A DNA stretch of 64,000 nucleotides from Omphalotus guepiniiformis (taxonomy: Eukaryota > Basidiomycota > Agaricomycetes > Agaricales > Omphalotaceae), in assembly GCA_028554645.1 (NCBI GenBank), contig JAQOOI010000016.1, positions 682,001 to 746,000 of the forward strand, read 5' to 3'. Positions 14,445-25,099 of the stretch are shown here, piece after piece. The translations under genes were made by a program, and so were the position numbers. The first letter of the stretch is position 1, and each line of letters begins with the position of its first letter. The notes under the pieces are model-generated. The model did not search any database. It was given only the letters and a program-made list of their open reading frames with translations, and had not been told where the DNA came from.

Positions 14445-16256
14445 CTATAGCTCGCGCAAATGAGGATACGGCGTAAATTCGTCGACCTGTGGCGGAGCGC
14501 CTTCCAGCGTGGCTAACAAACCTTTCCACACGAAATCTCTTGGAATGCCTGATGTCTCCGTGTATTTTGACAGGAAGAGCTCGTCAGTAGGATCTGCAGA
14601 TGGAAGGTAGGCCCAAACATGCGTTAAGCAACTCGACGGAACACAAATTTTATAATGAGAGTAACTCACGAGCCGTCAATGCATTATCGTTCATCCACAC
14701 CTCGAAAACAGTGGTTGCTTCTTGAAGACTGAAATTGGGTGGTATATCCAAAGCTTTCAAGTCTTTTGCATATGCCAACAAATTCTTGTTCCGCTTGACA
14801 TGCGGGCTGACTGGATGGAACCTCTCGAGGAACAATGCATCCTGTAATTCTACTGATATCGGGAACGCTGGGTCACTGGCGGTGAGAGAACCAAGTACTG
14901 CGCCGTTTGCGAACGCCCGCTTGCCCGACATGAACTCGAGCATCATGCGAGGGACAGCAAGATGGTATGGTCGAATGGCAGCGAAATGAGGATCACGGTA
15001 GGCTGTGCGCTCGTTGTAGAGAGATTGAAGGTCGTCTATGGCGAGAAGGACAGGAGTTCTGAGGATGAGGTTATGGAGTGAGTCTTTCTAAACGAATGGG
15101 GGAAGTACGCATGAGACTCACTTGGTCTGGCTACTGAGCTCATCCAAAAGAGCCTCCAAGACGACTGGAGCCATAGATTGTTCTTTAGCACCAATAGAGG
15201 CCAGCTCGGACAGAGGTGTCCCGCTGGCAATCTCTCTTCGTTCAAGCTGGAGGGACTTTTGCATATTTATGGTGGACAGCTTTGCGGAATTAACTTCGTG
15301 TATCCGCCTTAGCATCTGCTGAGCGTAGGCGGGCTGGAGATATGTTTGGGTACGTAGATCGTACACATGCGTTGAGGTAGAGTTGACCATGGATTTGGCT
15401 ATTGAACTTTCAGTCAATTGGCTCGATATCCGTGACACGAATGACGGACCTCTGGGAATATATATCACTATCCAATCCTTTGCCAAGCAATACCGCACTG
15501 TCTGTAGCAGTAAGGTGCTCTTCCCGCAACCTGCCACACCCGCAAAAACAATTCGCGACTCTTTGCTCGACATTGTCTCCGCTGCGTCCAGCGCGCGCGC
15601 CGCTACCACAGTGACATCTCGGATGACTGAAAATCGTTGAGAAAGTAGACGGTACTAGAAGCGATATCATGAATCGTTGAGAACAGCAAAAGACAATGCG
15701 CGCACCTCAAGTAACAGCTGTTTGGGTGTTCCAAAGTACTTGATAGGGTCATTCGGTAGTTGTTGGAATTGTACGGCGGTACCTATCAGTTCATTTGTAA
15801 CAAGATCCTGTTCAACTCATCCCATTAGCGAAAACGTCTGCACAATCCGGACAATGAATGACGAACGGGACTGAATTCAGGGAGAGACAAAACTTTTCGA
15901 TTGCCCGAGTTGAATACGGGGTCAGATAGTTGTGCAGGAGCTATGGATCGAAAAGCCTGTTTTTTTGAATGAATGAATGTTAGACACGAACTCCTAGATG
16001 TATACGGTGGTAACGCACGCCAACTCGGTTCTTCCTACTGAACGCCTTTTTGTTCCTCTTGTCTTGCGCATTGCTTTTGACTTTGAATGCATTGCTCTCT
16101 GAAGTAAAGATGTCAATTTCACGCAGGATTCAAACAATCAGGGTACTGACGATTAGGATTTGCAGGAACAGCGTAGGTCCGCGCCTGAGCGTGTACTACG
16201 AGCGTCCTCTTAGCTACTGATCGACATGAGGGTAACCGGGAGAGAACAAGGGACAT
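14445..16256 (-). CDS. RSM23: Mitochondrial small ribosomal subunit protein mS29 (DAP3 family)
   Basis: This P-loop GTPase-like protein is a structural part of the mitochondrial small ribosomal subunit. Seven exons join in frame (minus strand): 16256-16151, 16098-16019, 15956-15867, 15807-15706, 15654-15122, 15058-14670 and 14593-14445, giving 482 aa. The N-terminus is a typical mitochondrial presequence, rich in Arg, Ser and Leu without acidic residues in the first 25 positions. The P-loop GVAGCGKS lies at about residues 165-172, followed by TLLLQTVRYCLAKDWIVIYIP, a DAP3 hallmark. A Walker-B-like segment, PVLLAIDD, starts exon 6. The length fits fungal mS29. The start was chosen because it yields the presequence and keeps exon 1 in phase. 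It lies 3' of ATG12 on the same strand, 726 bp apart. Confidence 0.93.
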
Positions 16257-16981
16257 TTTAGTTCTGTCGCAAAGTTAATAGCATGGAATTAAGAACTGAG
16301 CCACAAGAGTCAGGATAGCATACTTGCCTGTTCCACCCAACCCCGATTCTCGATTTTGACGAAGGAAAACAGCTCGAAGATTTGTCAGCATTAGACTTTT
16401 CCGCACTAGCGCTTAAAATTAGCGCTCATACTTTTTTTCCGGTCTACTTTTCGTACTTCGAAATTTAGAGATGGCCGAATACACTGAGGGTCTCGTTGAT
16501 TTAACATATATTGGCTATAAACTATGCCTTACAATGAGACAAGCTAGACTGTTGCAGCTGTATGGTGTCTTTTTATGTATGTGATCATTACAAGCATTCT
16601 TGAAGGACAGCGGATCGTAAAGGGATAGACTAACGTGTCCAAGCGATGAGTAGCCAAATAACTTGACATGAACCTCGAATTGTGAGTCGTGGCATCTGTA
16701 AAAACAGAGCGAAACATATGTGCACACTTTTCGCGTTCTCCAGGCCGTTCCATCGTCGAAGTCGTTTCGAAAGTAACACTTCATTGCACTTCAATAACAG
16801 AGGCCATATAGCCAATTTTCTAAGCCACACCTTGCACTTATTCATCGAACCAGCACTACGGCTTTGTAGTGTAGTCATGGGGGATATAATTGCGAGTACT
16901 GCCATAGAATACACTTGAGAGCAAGGTGAACGATACACGACGCATCCAAGGTTGAGAGGAAATGGAGGAAGAACCGAATGA
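16257..16981. other. Intergenic region between DAP3 start and ATG12 stop
   Basis: Both neighbours are on the minus strand, so this holds the ATG12 3' end and the DAP3 promoter. Open frames at 16515-16938 on the minus strand look hydrophobic or cysteine-rich in two overlapping frames but match no family I know and have no convincing splice model. A small inverted-looking AGCGCT-containing block lies near 16405-16425. Confidence 0.4.
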
Positions 16982-17591
16982 TTAGCCCCAGGCGGCGGTT
17001 GTACTGCATCATGAATGTCGTGAGTAGCTTAGCTTCCTTGAAAGATTCTGCTCACCTATAGTTTACTATCAGATGATTATCGGTTTGGAAAGACTGAAGA
17101 AATACGCCAAGTCAGATGAAAATGGTCGCAATATCAAAGTGGTGATTTACCTTGAACAAGTTGGCGACGGTATCATCCGGTGCTGGCGAGAAAGCTAAGT
17201 TGATATATGTGTGCTATGTATGTACAAGCAATGAGCTTTCGTGAATTGTCTCGCGGCGACAAAAGAACGTACCAGCGGTTCCGTGCCCTTATATCCCAAC
17301 TCTTTACGCAGAAATTGTATCACGGCTTGAAACCGATTCGACGAAGTGATCTTGAAGAAATTCTGTCGCATTATAGGAGCGTTTCCTACAGCCTTGAAGC
17401 GAACGATGACTGCAGAAACCGTGCTCAGATTAGACTGTGCATTTTATGTAAATTGGGGACGAACCTTTCTCTGCATCCTTCTTCTTATATGTCTGGAGAG
17501 CTTTCAAAGCTTCTTCAGCGGTTTCCGATGATTCTGGCATTGCCCATGACGGTAGGGAACGATCTGGGGTATCGGGGCTTGCTTGAGCCAT
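16982..17591 (-). CDS. ATG12: Ubiquitin-like autophagy protein ATG12
   Basis: ATG12 is conjugated through its C-terminal glycine to ATG5; the ATG12-ATG5/ATG16 complex acts as the E3 that lipidates ATG8 during autophagosome formation. Five exons join in frame (minus strand): 17591-17465, 17409-17273, 17213-17151, 17093-17056 and 17003-16982, giving 128 aa. The ubiquitin-like fold is recognisable from VIVRFKAVGNAPIMRQNF through KITSSNRFQAVIQFLRKEL, then INLAFSPAPDDTVANLF. The protein ends in TTAAWG, with the conjugating Gly as last residue and no C-terminal extension, so no processing is needed. An out-of-frame upstream ATG at 17605 opens a short frame that overlaps the start, which could lower translation. 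Divergent from EMC8/9 with only 75 bp between starts. Confidence 0.95.
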
Positions 17592-17666
17592 GGTGTTGCC
17601 GCCATGTCACGAAAGTCACAAGATGTGACTCACTCAGTTTGCTGTTTACTGGCGACGTCCAGCTCG
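17592..17666. promoter_or_regulatory. 75-bp bidirectional promoter with inverted repeat
   Basis: The two start codons (ATG12 at 17591 minus, EMC8/9 at 17667 plus) are separated by 75 bp, so the 5' leaders and core promoters must share or overlap. An inverted repeat, GTCACA-AGA-TGTGAC, sits near the middle at 17615-17629 and resembles a site for a dimeric regulator. No TATA box is seen in either direction. Confidence 0.55.
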
Positions 17667-18502
17667 ATGCCTGAATACGCTGTACATCCTCAGGTTTACT
17701 TCAAAATATTCCTTCATGCCGCCAAACACCCTCACAAGCAAATCAACGGAGTCTTGCTCGGCAAAGAGTCTGCAGGCACAGTTGAAATTGTAGATGCAGT
17801 CCCGTTACTGCATCACTGGACGAGTCTAAGTCCCATGATGGAGATTGGGCTTGATCTTGTGAGCAGTTAATGTCTTCTCTAGATTTAAGTGGTTCATTCT
17901 TTATACTTCCGCCGAAAGGCAGGGAGACACGCAGAATCGCTAGGACTTCAGTTGGTCGGCTATTATCAAGCCTGTGAAAGGTTGGATGATACTGCCTTGG
18001 CACCTATAGGAGAAAAGGTCGCGTCCAAGGTGAAGGAGACTTTTAAAGACGCTGTAGCTTTCGTGGTCAGTCCTCGTGAGCTCTTGATATTGGAGACTTG
18101 CCTAAAGAATCTCTCAGCTCGACGGAGAAAAGTTGGGCTCTGGGCATGCCGCTCTCATAGTTCGTGTCTTTGTTACGTTTGCTCACTGAGATTCTTACCC
18201 GGTGTACACGCTAGCCCTACATCGCACAATCCTCATCTTTGTGGCGGCCATTAACTGAGGCTTCGATGCCGTTTACGTCTGGCTCGTCATTCAAGCTAGC
18301 TTCAAGCGATCTTCCTACGCGTGCCGTTGCGTTGGTGCGCGATGAACATTTACAACGAAAGTTCGGAGATTTCGATGATCATCTCGAAGATGTGACTATT
18401 GGTGCGAAACATTTTATGCTTTTTCTGAGTTTCGTCGTTTGTATTGAGCAACGGGATATAGATTGGCTCCGAAATCGTGACGCCATGCCCTCGGACCTCT
18501 GA
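17667..18502 (+). CDS. EMC8: ER membrane protein complex subunit 8/9
   Basis: EMC8/9 is a cytosolic MPN-like subunit of the ER membrane complex, which inserts tail-anchored and multi-pass membrane proteins. Five exons join in frame: 17667-17858, 17919-18065, 18118-18159, 18260-18401 and 18462-18502, giving about 187 aa. Family features are VHPQVYFKIFLHAAKHPHK and NGVLLGK at the N-terminus, then VGYYQACERLDD, EKVASKVKETF, and the C-terminal FDDHLEDVTIDWLRN. As in the family, MPN metal ligands are absent. The second intron border (AAAG acceptor at 17918) is weaker than usual but is the one that keeps the conserved frame. The start was chosen at the methionine directly before the conserved fold. 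Confidence 0.9.
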
Positions 18503-19513
18503 ACCCCATGATACCGGGTCTTGGACTTTGAGCGTCCACAAGACATGACGGCGTGTCTCTTCATGAGTTTACTATCATTAGTAGCGAATGGGACAAGCCG
18601 GTGACTAAGGTGCCTCTTGGGGAAACAAATTTGGATGTACAGTATGTATCTTAGCTGTTCGAAATTAATTCAATTGACTTGAGTCTTGTGAATAAGAGCA
18701 TGTACGATGGTTTCTGCTTTATTCAGCAGCGTTCGCCGAGTTCGAACTATCAGCCTACAATTCTCTCCTTTTTGTCCACCTCAACACTTCCGTCCTAATA
18801 CATGGTCAACCCTTCGATTTGTATAGGGGTGTCCATCCGTCCAAGGATTAAATGTTCTACTAAACACGGTGAACTACCTGGACCAATATGACGACCAAGC
18901 CACTTTGATAATAGTTCTGAATCTTCGGTGCGTATGTTCCCTCCAAGTCGCCTTTTTGTCAGAAATTGGTAGTTGGCTATGTGCAACAGTTGGGTTTTAG
19001 ATGAAGCTTCAGGAAGACGGGTGACGATTACTTGTGGAATCTGTGTATCAACGCAGTCAGGCCGCCGTTGATAAGCTCCAGGCCAAGCTCTTCGCCGAGA
19101 CATCGAACTGTGAGGTTGGGCACAAGCGCTTCCTTTCCTCGTAGATAGAGGAAGGTCGTATTGTTGGACACGTACCCTCCCAGTGTACGATGCGCATAAA
19201 GCTTACAAAGATAGGGTTTCATATTGACCATAGGTACTCTGAGGTTTTGTCCAGACATGAGAAACATGTAGTCATTTGAACGTGATACTGAACGATAAAT
19301 TGTAACTAAGTTAGTTCCAATACCAAGCTGCAAGGGCCGCCAACTTCTCCGTTGTTCTAATCTACGTCCATTGTTCTCCACCCGGTGCGCGGAAGCAGTT
19401 TGTTGTTTCGAAAAGTCCTTACACGTAGTGGGCCCGTCCTATATCAACATGACATTCACTGATAAAACCAAATTTGCAGACACTGCTACTTAGTCTCCCG
19501 AGTCAGACACTAT
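18503..19513. other. Region without an assignable gene
   Basis: Minus-strand frames at 18795-19103 and 19028-19381 are open for 102 and 117 codons and look protein-like in places (for example LTVRCLGEELGLELINGG), and a GTAATC donor near 19020 could join them. I recognise no family, no clear start and no upstream exons, so I do not call a gene. The 3' end of EMC8/9 and possibly the 5' exons of the next plus-strand gene lie here. Confidence 0.3.
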
Positions 19514-20644
19514 ATGATATGTAATCAAAGATTACGCAAGTATAGACACGTTGTATCATATACTTATATACTCTCACAACAGGACAGCAAGCCAGTCTCG
19601 TTCAGTAGCTCAGACTTGAGCGCTGCTACCAGTACCGGTTCATCGCAATGTTCGGTGGAATTCTCCCAAGATGAAACCCCTCCCGAGAATGGCACTGAAA
19701 CCCCGGCCACTACAAGCCAACATCAAATTTACAGTGCTTCTCCGCATAGCGGCACGCAGGTGCTAAAACATTCATTGACCGAAACTTCATGCAACACCAC
19801 GAGCGAGAACTTCGAAGGAGAATCCACCCCATACCATGCTTCCGTTATTGCCGAAATGGGAGAAGGATATACTTTTGTCGAGCCTCCCCAGACACTCGGC
19901 GATGCGATCCAGGAGATGTCTCGGCATGAGAAGCAATATACGGTTCTCCGAGATGATTTGGTGGAAGCCCTTGAGAATATGGTGGCTAGTTTGTCCATAC
20001 TACGCGCTAAGGAGGCGCAGAGTGGTATGCTGGTGTCCCAAGTCGAGGAGCCACGGGAATCAGAGCAGAACTGGGAGAACATAGAGGACATCATGAACTC
20101 GGAAAGACCGTCGACCCAGCTGGACCTGGACGCTGAAAGGAACAAGCTTAGAGAGCAGCTGCGCTCTCTGGTCTCAACTCGAGATGGTCTGCGACATGAG
20201 AACGAAGCACTCAAAACGCAAGTGGACGAATTGAAGACCGCCCTCGAACGAAAACATCTGGATCTCATGAAAACTCGCGTTCAGCATGCGAATGCAGCAG
20301 TAGTTTTTGACATCATAAAACGGGTCCAGTTCGATGAGACGAAGAAGGCCCTAGCAGCGGCAGAGGCTTCCAAGGCCGTGGCTGATCAGCATTTACAAAC
20401 GATACGCCGCTTGGAACAAAGGCTCGAGCAAGAACGGCTTCAATTCAGGATGCGACGTGAAAGGGAAGAGAAGATGTGGAGCGGTGTTGAGGATCAAAAA
20501 CAATTCAACCGTGATCTCACGATGGGGTCTAAAGACGCAATGGAGACAATGAAGCGGTCTCAGATGATCCTGGATTGGTTTGTGCGACAGGGATTCCAGG
20601 ACGTCGAGGTCCTGTACAAGAACTGGGAGGAAGGAAAGACATGA
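19514..20644 (+). CDS. Coiled-coil protein of unknown function
   Basis: A 376-codon frame ends at TGA 20642-20644. From about residue 25 it is a low-complexity Ser/Thr/Glu-rich region, and from about residue 130 to 340 a long heptad-like coiled coil (repeated Leu/Glu/Arg/Lys, for example LREQLRSLVSTRDGLRHENEAL). It ends in a short tail with DWFVRQGFQDVEVLYKNW. No catalytic motif, signal peptide or membrane segment is seen. The true exon may begin at the acceptor ACAACAG near 19583, in which case the methionine at 19514 is intronic and upstream exons are not identified. Possible roles (scaffold, trafficking) are guesswork. Confidence 0.55.
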   Translation: MICNQRLRKYRHVVSYTYILSQQDSKPVSFSSSDLSAATSTGSSQCSVEFSQDETPPENGTETPATTSQHQIYSASPHSGTQVLKHSLTETSCNTTSENFEGESTPYHASVIAEMGEGYTFVEPPQTLGDAIQEMSRHEKQYTVLRDDLVEALENMVASLSILRAKEAQSGMLVSQVEEPRESEQNWENIEDIMNSERPSTQLDLDAERNKLREQLRSLVSTRDGLRHENEALKTQVDELKTALERKHLDLMKTRVQHANAAVVFDIIKRVQFDETKKALAAAEASKAVADQHLQTIRRLEQRLEQERLQFRMRREREEKMWSGVEDQKQFNRDLTMGSKDAMETMKRSQMILDWFVRQGFQDVEVLYKNWEEGKT

Positions 20645-20705
20645 GAGAGAATCAAACATCCGAACTTTCACGTCCTCTGAAACCAAATGCACACCGAATT
20701 CAATG

Positions 20706-21150
20706 ACTCAAGAACCTTTCCGCCTTCAGCTCGTTCGTCCACCGGTCACGAACCCTAGCCGCAGTCGAGGCCTGTCGCAAGACCATTGCTTCCTTCAATT
20801 GCCAGACCTTCTCCGCCGAGAAAAACCCTTTGACCGAGCACTGCATCCCCTGGCCGGTCCTCCACCAACGTTCTTCACAATTGAAGGTAGAGCAACTCAC
20901 GATGGACATGTTCCACGCGTTTTTCGCGAACGCTGGACAGATTTTGTCTCGTTCTGAGTACAAGGAACTTGTGAAGGCGCTGTTTGACGTGTTTGAGCCT
21001 AGGAGATGGGGTCTGAGGTCTTCGCTGAGTCGGTTGCTGATTACTCGAGCTTGCTGGAGGCCGTGAGTCCTGGCTTGAGGAAGACCTTAGGAGAAGCGCG
21101 CAAGATGGCATTTCAAACCTTGTCTCTGTGGTTGCTAGATGCCATCTAAG
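20706..21150 (+). pseudogene. Frameshifted ORF, Agaricomycete-type unknown protein
   Basis: One plus-strand frame is open from about 20706 to 21064 and looks protein-coding (CIPWPVLHQ, then FHAFFANAGQILSRSEYKEL, FDVFEPRRW). After about 21005 the protein-like reading continues in another frame (EMGSEVFAESVADYSSLLEA) to TAA at about 21148. No GT-AG intron of plausible size joins the two, so a single-base insertion or two-base loss is likely. The combination of an IPWPV segment, a coiled or helical stretch and an F-x-P-x-RW motif is something I associate with repetitive mushroom hypothetical proteins, from memory only. The minus-strand ORFs over the same bases look like shadows. Confidence 0.35.
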
Positions 21151-21495
21151 TAGGATAGGCAAACGTTCACCATCTAGCTGGGGTGGTTGTGGAACAAATG
21201 GACTTCATATTAGGCGAATCCGTTAATAGTTCGAGGCTTTTCAGAAAAAAAAATTTTATCATTAGTCCGAGTGACATCCCTCACTATACAGCACTCATAC
21301 GAGGAACGCCTGCCACACAGTGGTATTCCGAGCCTACCGGGACCCAGAGCGCAGATTTTCGTCGTGGCAGGCAGAGATGGCGGACAATGAAAGCCCGGAG
21401 AATGAATAGGCCGTTTATGAAAGCAGATACAATTGGCGATGGTTCTGGGAGTCTACGTGCGGACCCGTCAACGTATGAAAAGAAATTGGAACATA
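21151..21495. other. No gene recognised
   Basis: A plus-strand ORF at 21183-21548 is open for 121 codons but has no recognisable motif, no coding signature and overlaps the 3' end of the minus-strand oxygenase remnant. I see nothing else here. Confidence 0.3.
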
Positions 21496-22219
21496 TTATT
21501 CTAACCTCATGGCAGTACGAGTCCTCTGGTCGAGTACTGTCAACATAAGTTGAAAGGCTAGCGAGCGCAAACCAAAAGCCTTAGGTACTCGGTCCAGGAA
21601 GTGTTGAATGCCTGTCCGGGCAAGTCTCTCGGATTCATCAGACGGCACCATTTTTCCCTCCTCGTACCGCTGGAGATCACTGCGTGAGTGGATATAGAAT
21701 AGACAGAACCTCGACAGCCATACAGCAGCCCATTCTTCGATTTCTTCAAAGGAAGACCAGATGTTTTGATTCCCATGCGACGTCCTATATCGGTCCATAG
21801 AACGAAAATAGCCTGTACACTGATCAGTACAGCTCCTCAAATGTTGCTGAAGAGTTGTTCAATTACCTTTATCTCTATTGGAGAGTGCGAACGCCAGTCG
21901 CAACAAGTGGTCCATCTCTGTTTAATCCTGATCAACAAATCTCCGTCACAAATGTTGAAAGTCGTACAATCGGTTCAAGCCATAAACAGCGCGAGGTTGT
22001 ATAAGAAATCGTCATTATTCTGGAACCAAGAGACACGATATGAGATATACAAGCTTTGCAGAATGCAATGAAAAAAAATACACCGACAATGCGGTACTTG
22101 CCATGCAGATAATTGATACGAGTGATCACAATAGCAGCGCGAGGATCATATAAAGGTGAGTTTGTATCGATGCCACTTCCCTGACTCAGTAACGGGTTCG
22201 AAATAGAGGTAGCAATCAA
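21496..22219 (-). pseudogene. mpaB-like (DUF2236-type) oxygenase remnant
   Basis: The mpaB/rubber-oxygenase family are haem-dependent oxygenases; fungal members are often ER-bound. Family-like segments occur in order on the minus strand: YDPRAAIVITRINYLHGKYR (about 22090-22155), NNDDFLYNLALFMA (about 21990-22035), LEPIVRLSTF, DWRSHSPIE (about 21880-21910), DIGRRMGI (about 21780), then EEIEEWAAVW and a C-terminal VPKAFGLRSLAFQLML block (about 21555-21600). At least two frame changes are not explained by introns: inside the FMA-LEPIV segment near 21995, and after GRRMGI near 21770. The N-terminal third is not recognisable upstream. I read this as a decayed gene; it is next to the retroelement-hit locus. 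Confidence 0.55.
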
Positions 22220-23226
22220 GGTTGCTGTCTGAAAAAGTCCGTTTCAGTTCATTGTTGAAGGGTTTGGTGCGAGGGATGAAATCAAAGTGTGAGCTGAAGC
22301 AAGCTGAAGTGCCCATAACATTATGATTGTGATGATCAACAAAGGCAAATGGTCCCTCCGGTTGAAGGCTGTAATTCTCAAAGACTGGCGTTACATAATC
22401 CAACTTCAACCGGCACAGTGCGCATTCACTGGTGGCATTTACAGAATGCTTTTTCTTTATACCATTCCAGGATCGGTTTCTGAGGGAATCAATCAGATGT
22501 GAACGGGTTTAGAGCTGGGCGCTGAGTACCTGGCAGTGGCACCACATGTCTTCCAACACATTTAACACTGGCACCCACCCCGGTTCTTTTTTCGTTCCAA
22601 GTCTACATATTTCAAGGTTGACATGCCGGCATATAATCTGTGATATGTCAATGGCTCATTGAATGCATGTACACTCTAGTGTCACAGGAATTCACTATCC
22701 TGAACATCCACTGGAATGCAATGTTGAGTACTCACATTATTTCTACGGATCTTTGCTGCTCATACACTAGAATCGCAGCAATGACCATCGAGCTGCTTGA
22801 GACTGCTTTAATACCGTCATCCTAGGACCAACTGATCATTTTGACCGAAGTATTTATCAGATGGACCAGTGCAAGATCAAACCTACTATTAATATTCATA
22901 CTCGGAGGCTTGCAAAACAGGCTCGAACGCTGCTGGAGGCTTGAAACAAGATGGACATACTAAGCACCAAAGCTTGACCCTCAGCCTGCTTTGGTTGTGC
23001 TCGATGGTAACACCTACTAGTGATGATACAGGTGGGCCAATGACCTGGTGGACTCTGAATCCGTCGAAATCATCGTGAATCAGTGAAACAACACATAGAT
23101 CCAGTTCAAAACACTGCCGTTGAAACCAAACCCAAAATTATCGAGAGCTAATAAAGCGGTATTGAATATAGAGACGTACATATACGAGCACTCATTTCGA
23201 AATTGACCAAATACAAACACCAACCT
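22220..23226. other. No gene recognised
   Basis: Only short ORFs are present. The 3' part may hold the promoter of the DUF6533-type gene that starts at 23227. Decayed N-terminal exons of the mpaB-like remnant could lie at 22220-22830 on the minus strand, but I could not align any. Confidence 0.3.
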
Positions 23227-24631
23227 ATGGCTCATCTCCTGCTTTCATCTTCTGGTAACACCACTGTAACCCCCATCGGACTGGAAGGTGCCATAGCCAA
23301 TGGCAGACTTGCTTTGAAAGTGCGTTGACGAGACAAACCTTGTCTCTCGATAAGTGCTTACCTCTGTTTATTTTCAGTGGCAGCCACTACGTTAGTATTT
23401 TGGGATTATTTCCTGACATTCAACGATGAGGTGCGTGGGCAAACTTCGTTGAAGTTGCTTTATCCAAAGACTCATGTTCTTGGAAAGCTTGTGTTTATAT
23501 GGGTACGATACTTCTGGGGGCAATAGTATATTTCTCACATAAATTCACAGAGGCAGCCGAAGAATTTCGTGACGCTACTCTTTGTCGTCATATGTGATCC
23601 ATTCCTCTCTAGATTCCCTTGGGCTCTCTGACTGCTTGCCAGAATCAATACCTTGCAATAGTCGCGCAGCTCGTCACAACATATGGTGAATCATAAGCTT
23701 TATCATCTTCGTATCAGGTATTAAGCAGTGTATCTACAGCGCATGTCAGTTCAAATGTATCGTTTAATGTAAGTTAACTCATGTCAAAGCTGTTAATTTC
23801 TAAGATGTCTGCCCACGGTTGTATGTGATTGTACTCTTTCGTAACAATGATTTATCCTTATTCGGGATCTTTTCGTAGCTGTACGCAACATCCCCGAATT
23901 TTACTATGCCTGATGCCTCATTCCCGTACCCAGGCAAATTTGCGATAGAATACTGGCTCGTTGGCACCAGTAAGCTCAGCACCTACCTCATCAGCCAACT
24001 CAGACTGACGTATGGCCAGGTGTACTTCAATTGTTGGTGACAGAGAGCATTGTATGGCTGCGCGTATGCGCATTGTATGGGCGCACGAAGAAGATTTGTT
24101 ACCTTTTATCAGGGTTGCTCGTGGTTTCTGTCACTTGTTCAATCATTATTATTGGATTAGTTGCAAGTCGTTCTCAAGGTAAACTTCCCAATTGAACAAG
24201 ACTGTGGATGGAAGTTGTTGACATGATACGCAAACACAGGTAGTGCCAACTTGATACCTAAAATCAAACAGTGTAATTTCTATTACCCATATCATGGACA
24301 TGGACTGTGGTTATTCTGGTGAAGCCTACTCATGTTTCGACTTTTCTGAACAAGCACCTGACCCCGCTGGAAAGGATCCCTATCTTAATATATGAGAGTA
24401 CGACCTTGATCCTCGTATCTAAACAGTTTCATCATTACTTAAGGAACCAATCTATGTGGACATCGCCATTACTTGAGCTGGTGTTAAAAGATACGTTGGT
24501 GTACCTGGCTGTGTATGTTATCTGACTTCTTGATGCATGGCCCAGAAGAGTTTAAATACTCACATTCTCGATGAATCCACAGGATTTTTGTGCTCATCGT
24601 CAGCAACACTTATCTATTTAGCAATCCCGAT
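23227..24631 (+). pseudogene. DUF6533-type multi-pass membrane protein, 5' exons, split by retroelement
   Basis: This is a member of the mushroom-expanded seven-helix DUF6533 family (function unknown). Pieces in order: a start region MAHLLLSSSGNTT at 23227; a segment ending TTLVFWDYFLTFNDE near 23395-23430; KLVFIWVRYF near 23490; VTESIVWLRVCALYGRTKK near 24040 followed by a hydrophobic helix; then IPILIYESTTLILVSKQF from about 24379 and PLLELVLKDTLVYLA. The last exon before the insertion is 24583-24631, ending in CCC GAT. Its donor GTAC is cut by the LTR of Gypsy-A at 24636. The downstream exon resumes at 38963. The junction between the first two exons does not keep phase with canonical sites, so the 5' end may also be damaged. 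Confidence 0.6.
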
Positions 24632-24635
24632 GTAC

Positions 24636-25088
24636 TGTCAGCGACTCGAGTTATCAAACTCAAATAACCAAACACAAAGACCTTAGTTTCACGCGAGTAA
24701 GAGAAAGCAGAGAATAGAATTGAGAAAAGAGACAATACAAAGGAATATGCTAAGTACAAGTCTAAACTCGAGGAGTTATTGACAAGATTGAAGCTAAAGA
24801 AATATCTACCTAAACGGACTTGTTATATACATGAATAAAACCCTAAACCCTGGGCTATAACCCTTGACTAATCCACCGTGTGTCTACCATGAGTTTGATC
24901 GCCTTAAGTGTTTCATTTAACGATCGTGATCGCCTTGAGGTCTACATGCTTGATCTCGATCATCATGCTACCTATGTGTGTATTTAATATAACCCTAGAT
25001 CTATAATTTAAGATGCTATCTACTGATGATAAAAGTGTCTATATGTACAAACAATGAGATAAGATGAAAAAAGAAAATGTTTGTAACA
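24636..25088 (-). repeat. Gypsy-A 3' LTR
   Basis: 453 bp, TG...CA ends, adjacent to the polypurine tract of Gypsy-A. It differs from the 5' LTR at about 12 positions, by eye all transitions. It includes a short CCCTAAACCCT word shared by all three copies of this LTR. Confidence 0.95.
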
Positions 25089-25099
25089 TGACCCCCTCC

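Noticed and set aside
16515..16938. Minus-strand membrane-protein-like ORFs
   Set aside because: Two overlapping frames, no conserved motif, and position between two same-strand genes suggest UTR and promoter sequence.
18795..19381. Minus-strand gene candidate
   Set aside because: Two open frames look partly protein-like, but no family, start or complete splice model was found, so it stays uncalled.
24836..24870. Telomere-like CCCTAAACCCT
   Set aside because: It occurs at the same place in all three Gypsy-A LTR copies, so it is part of the LTR and not an interstitial telomere.
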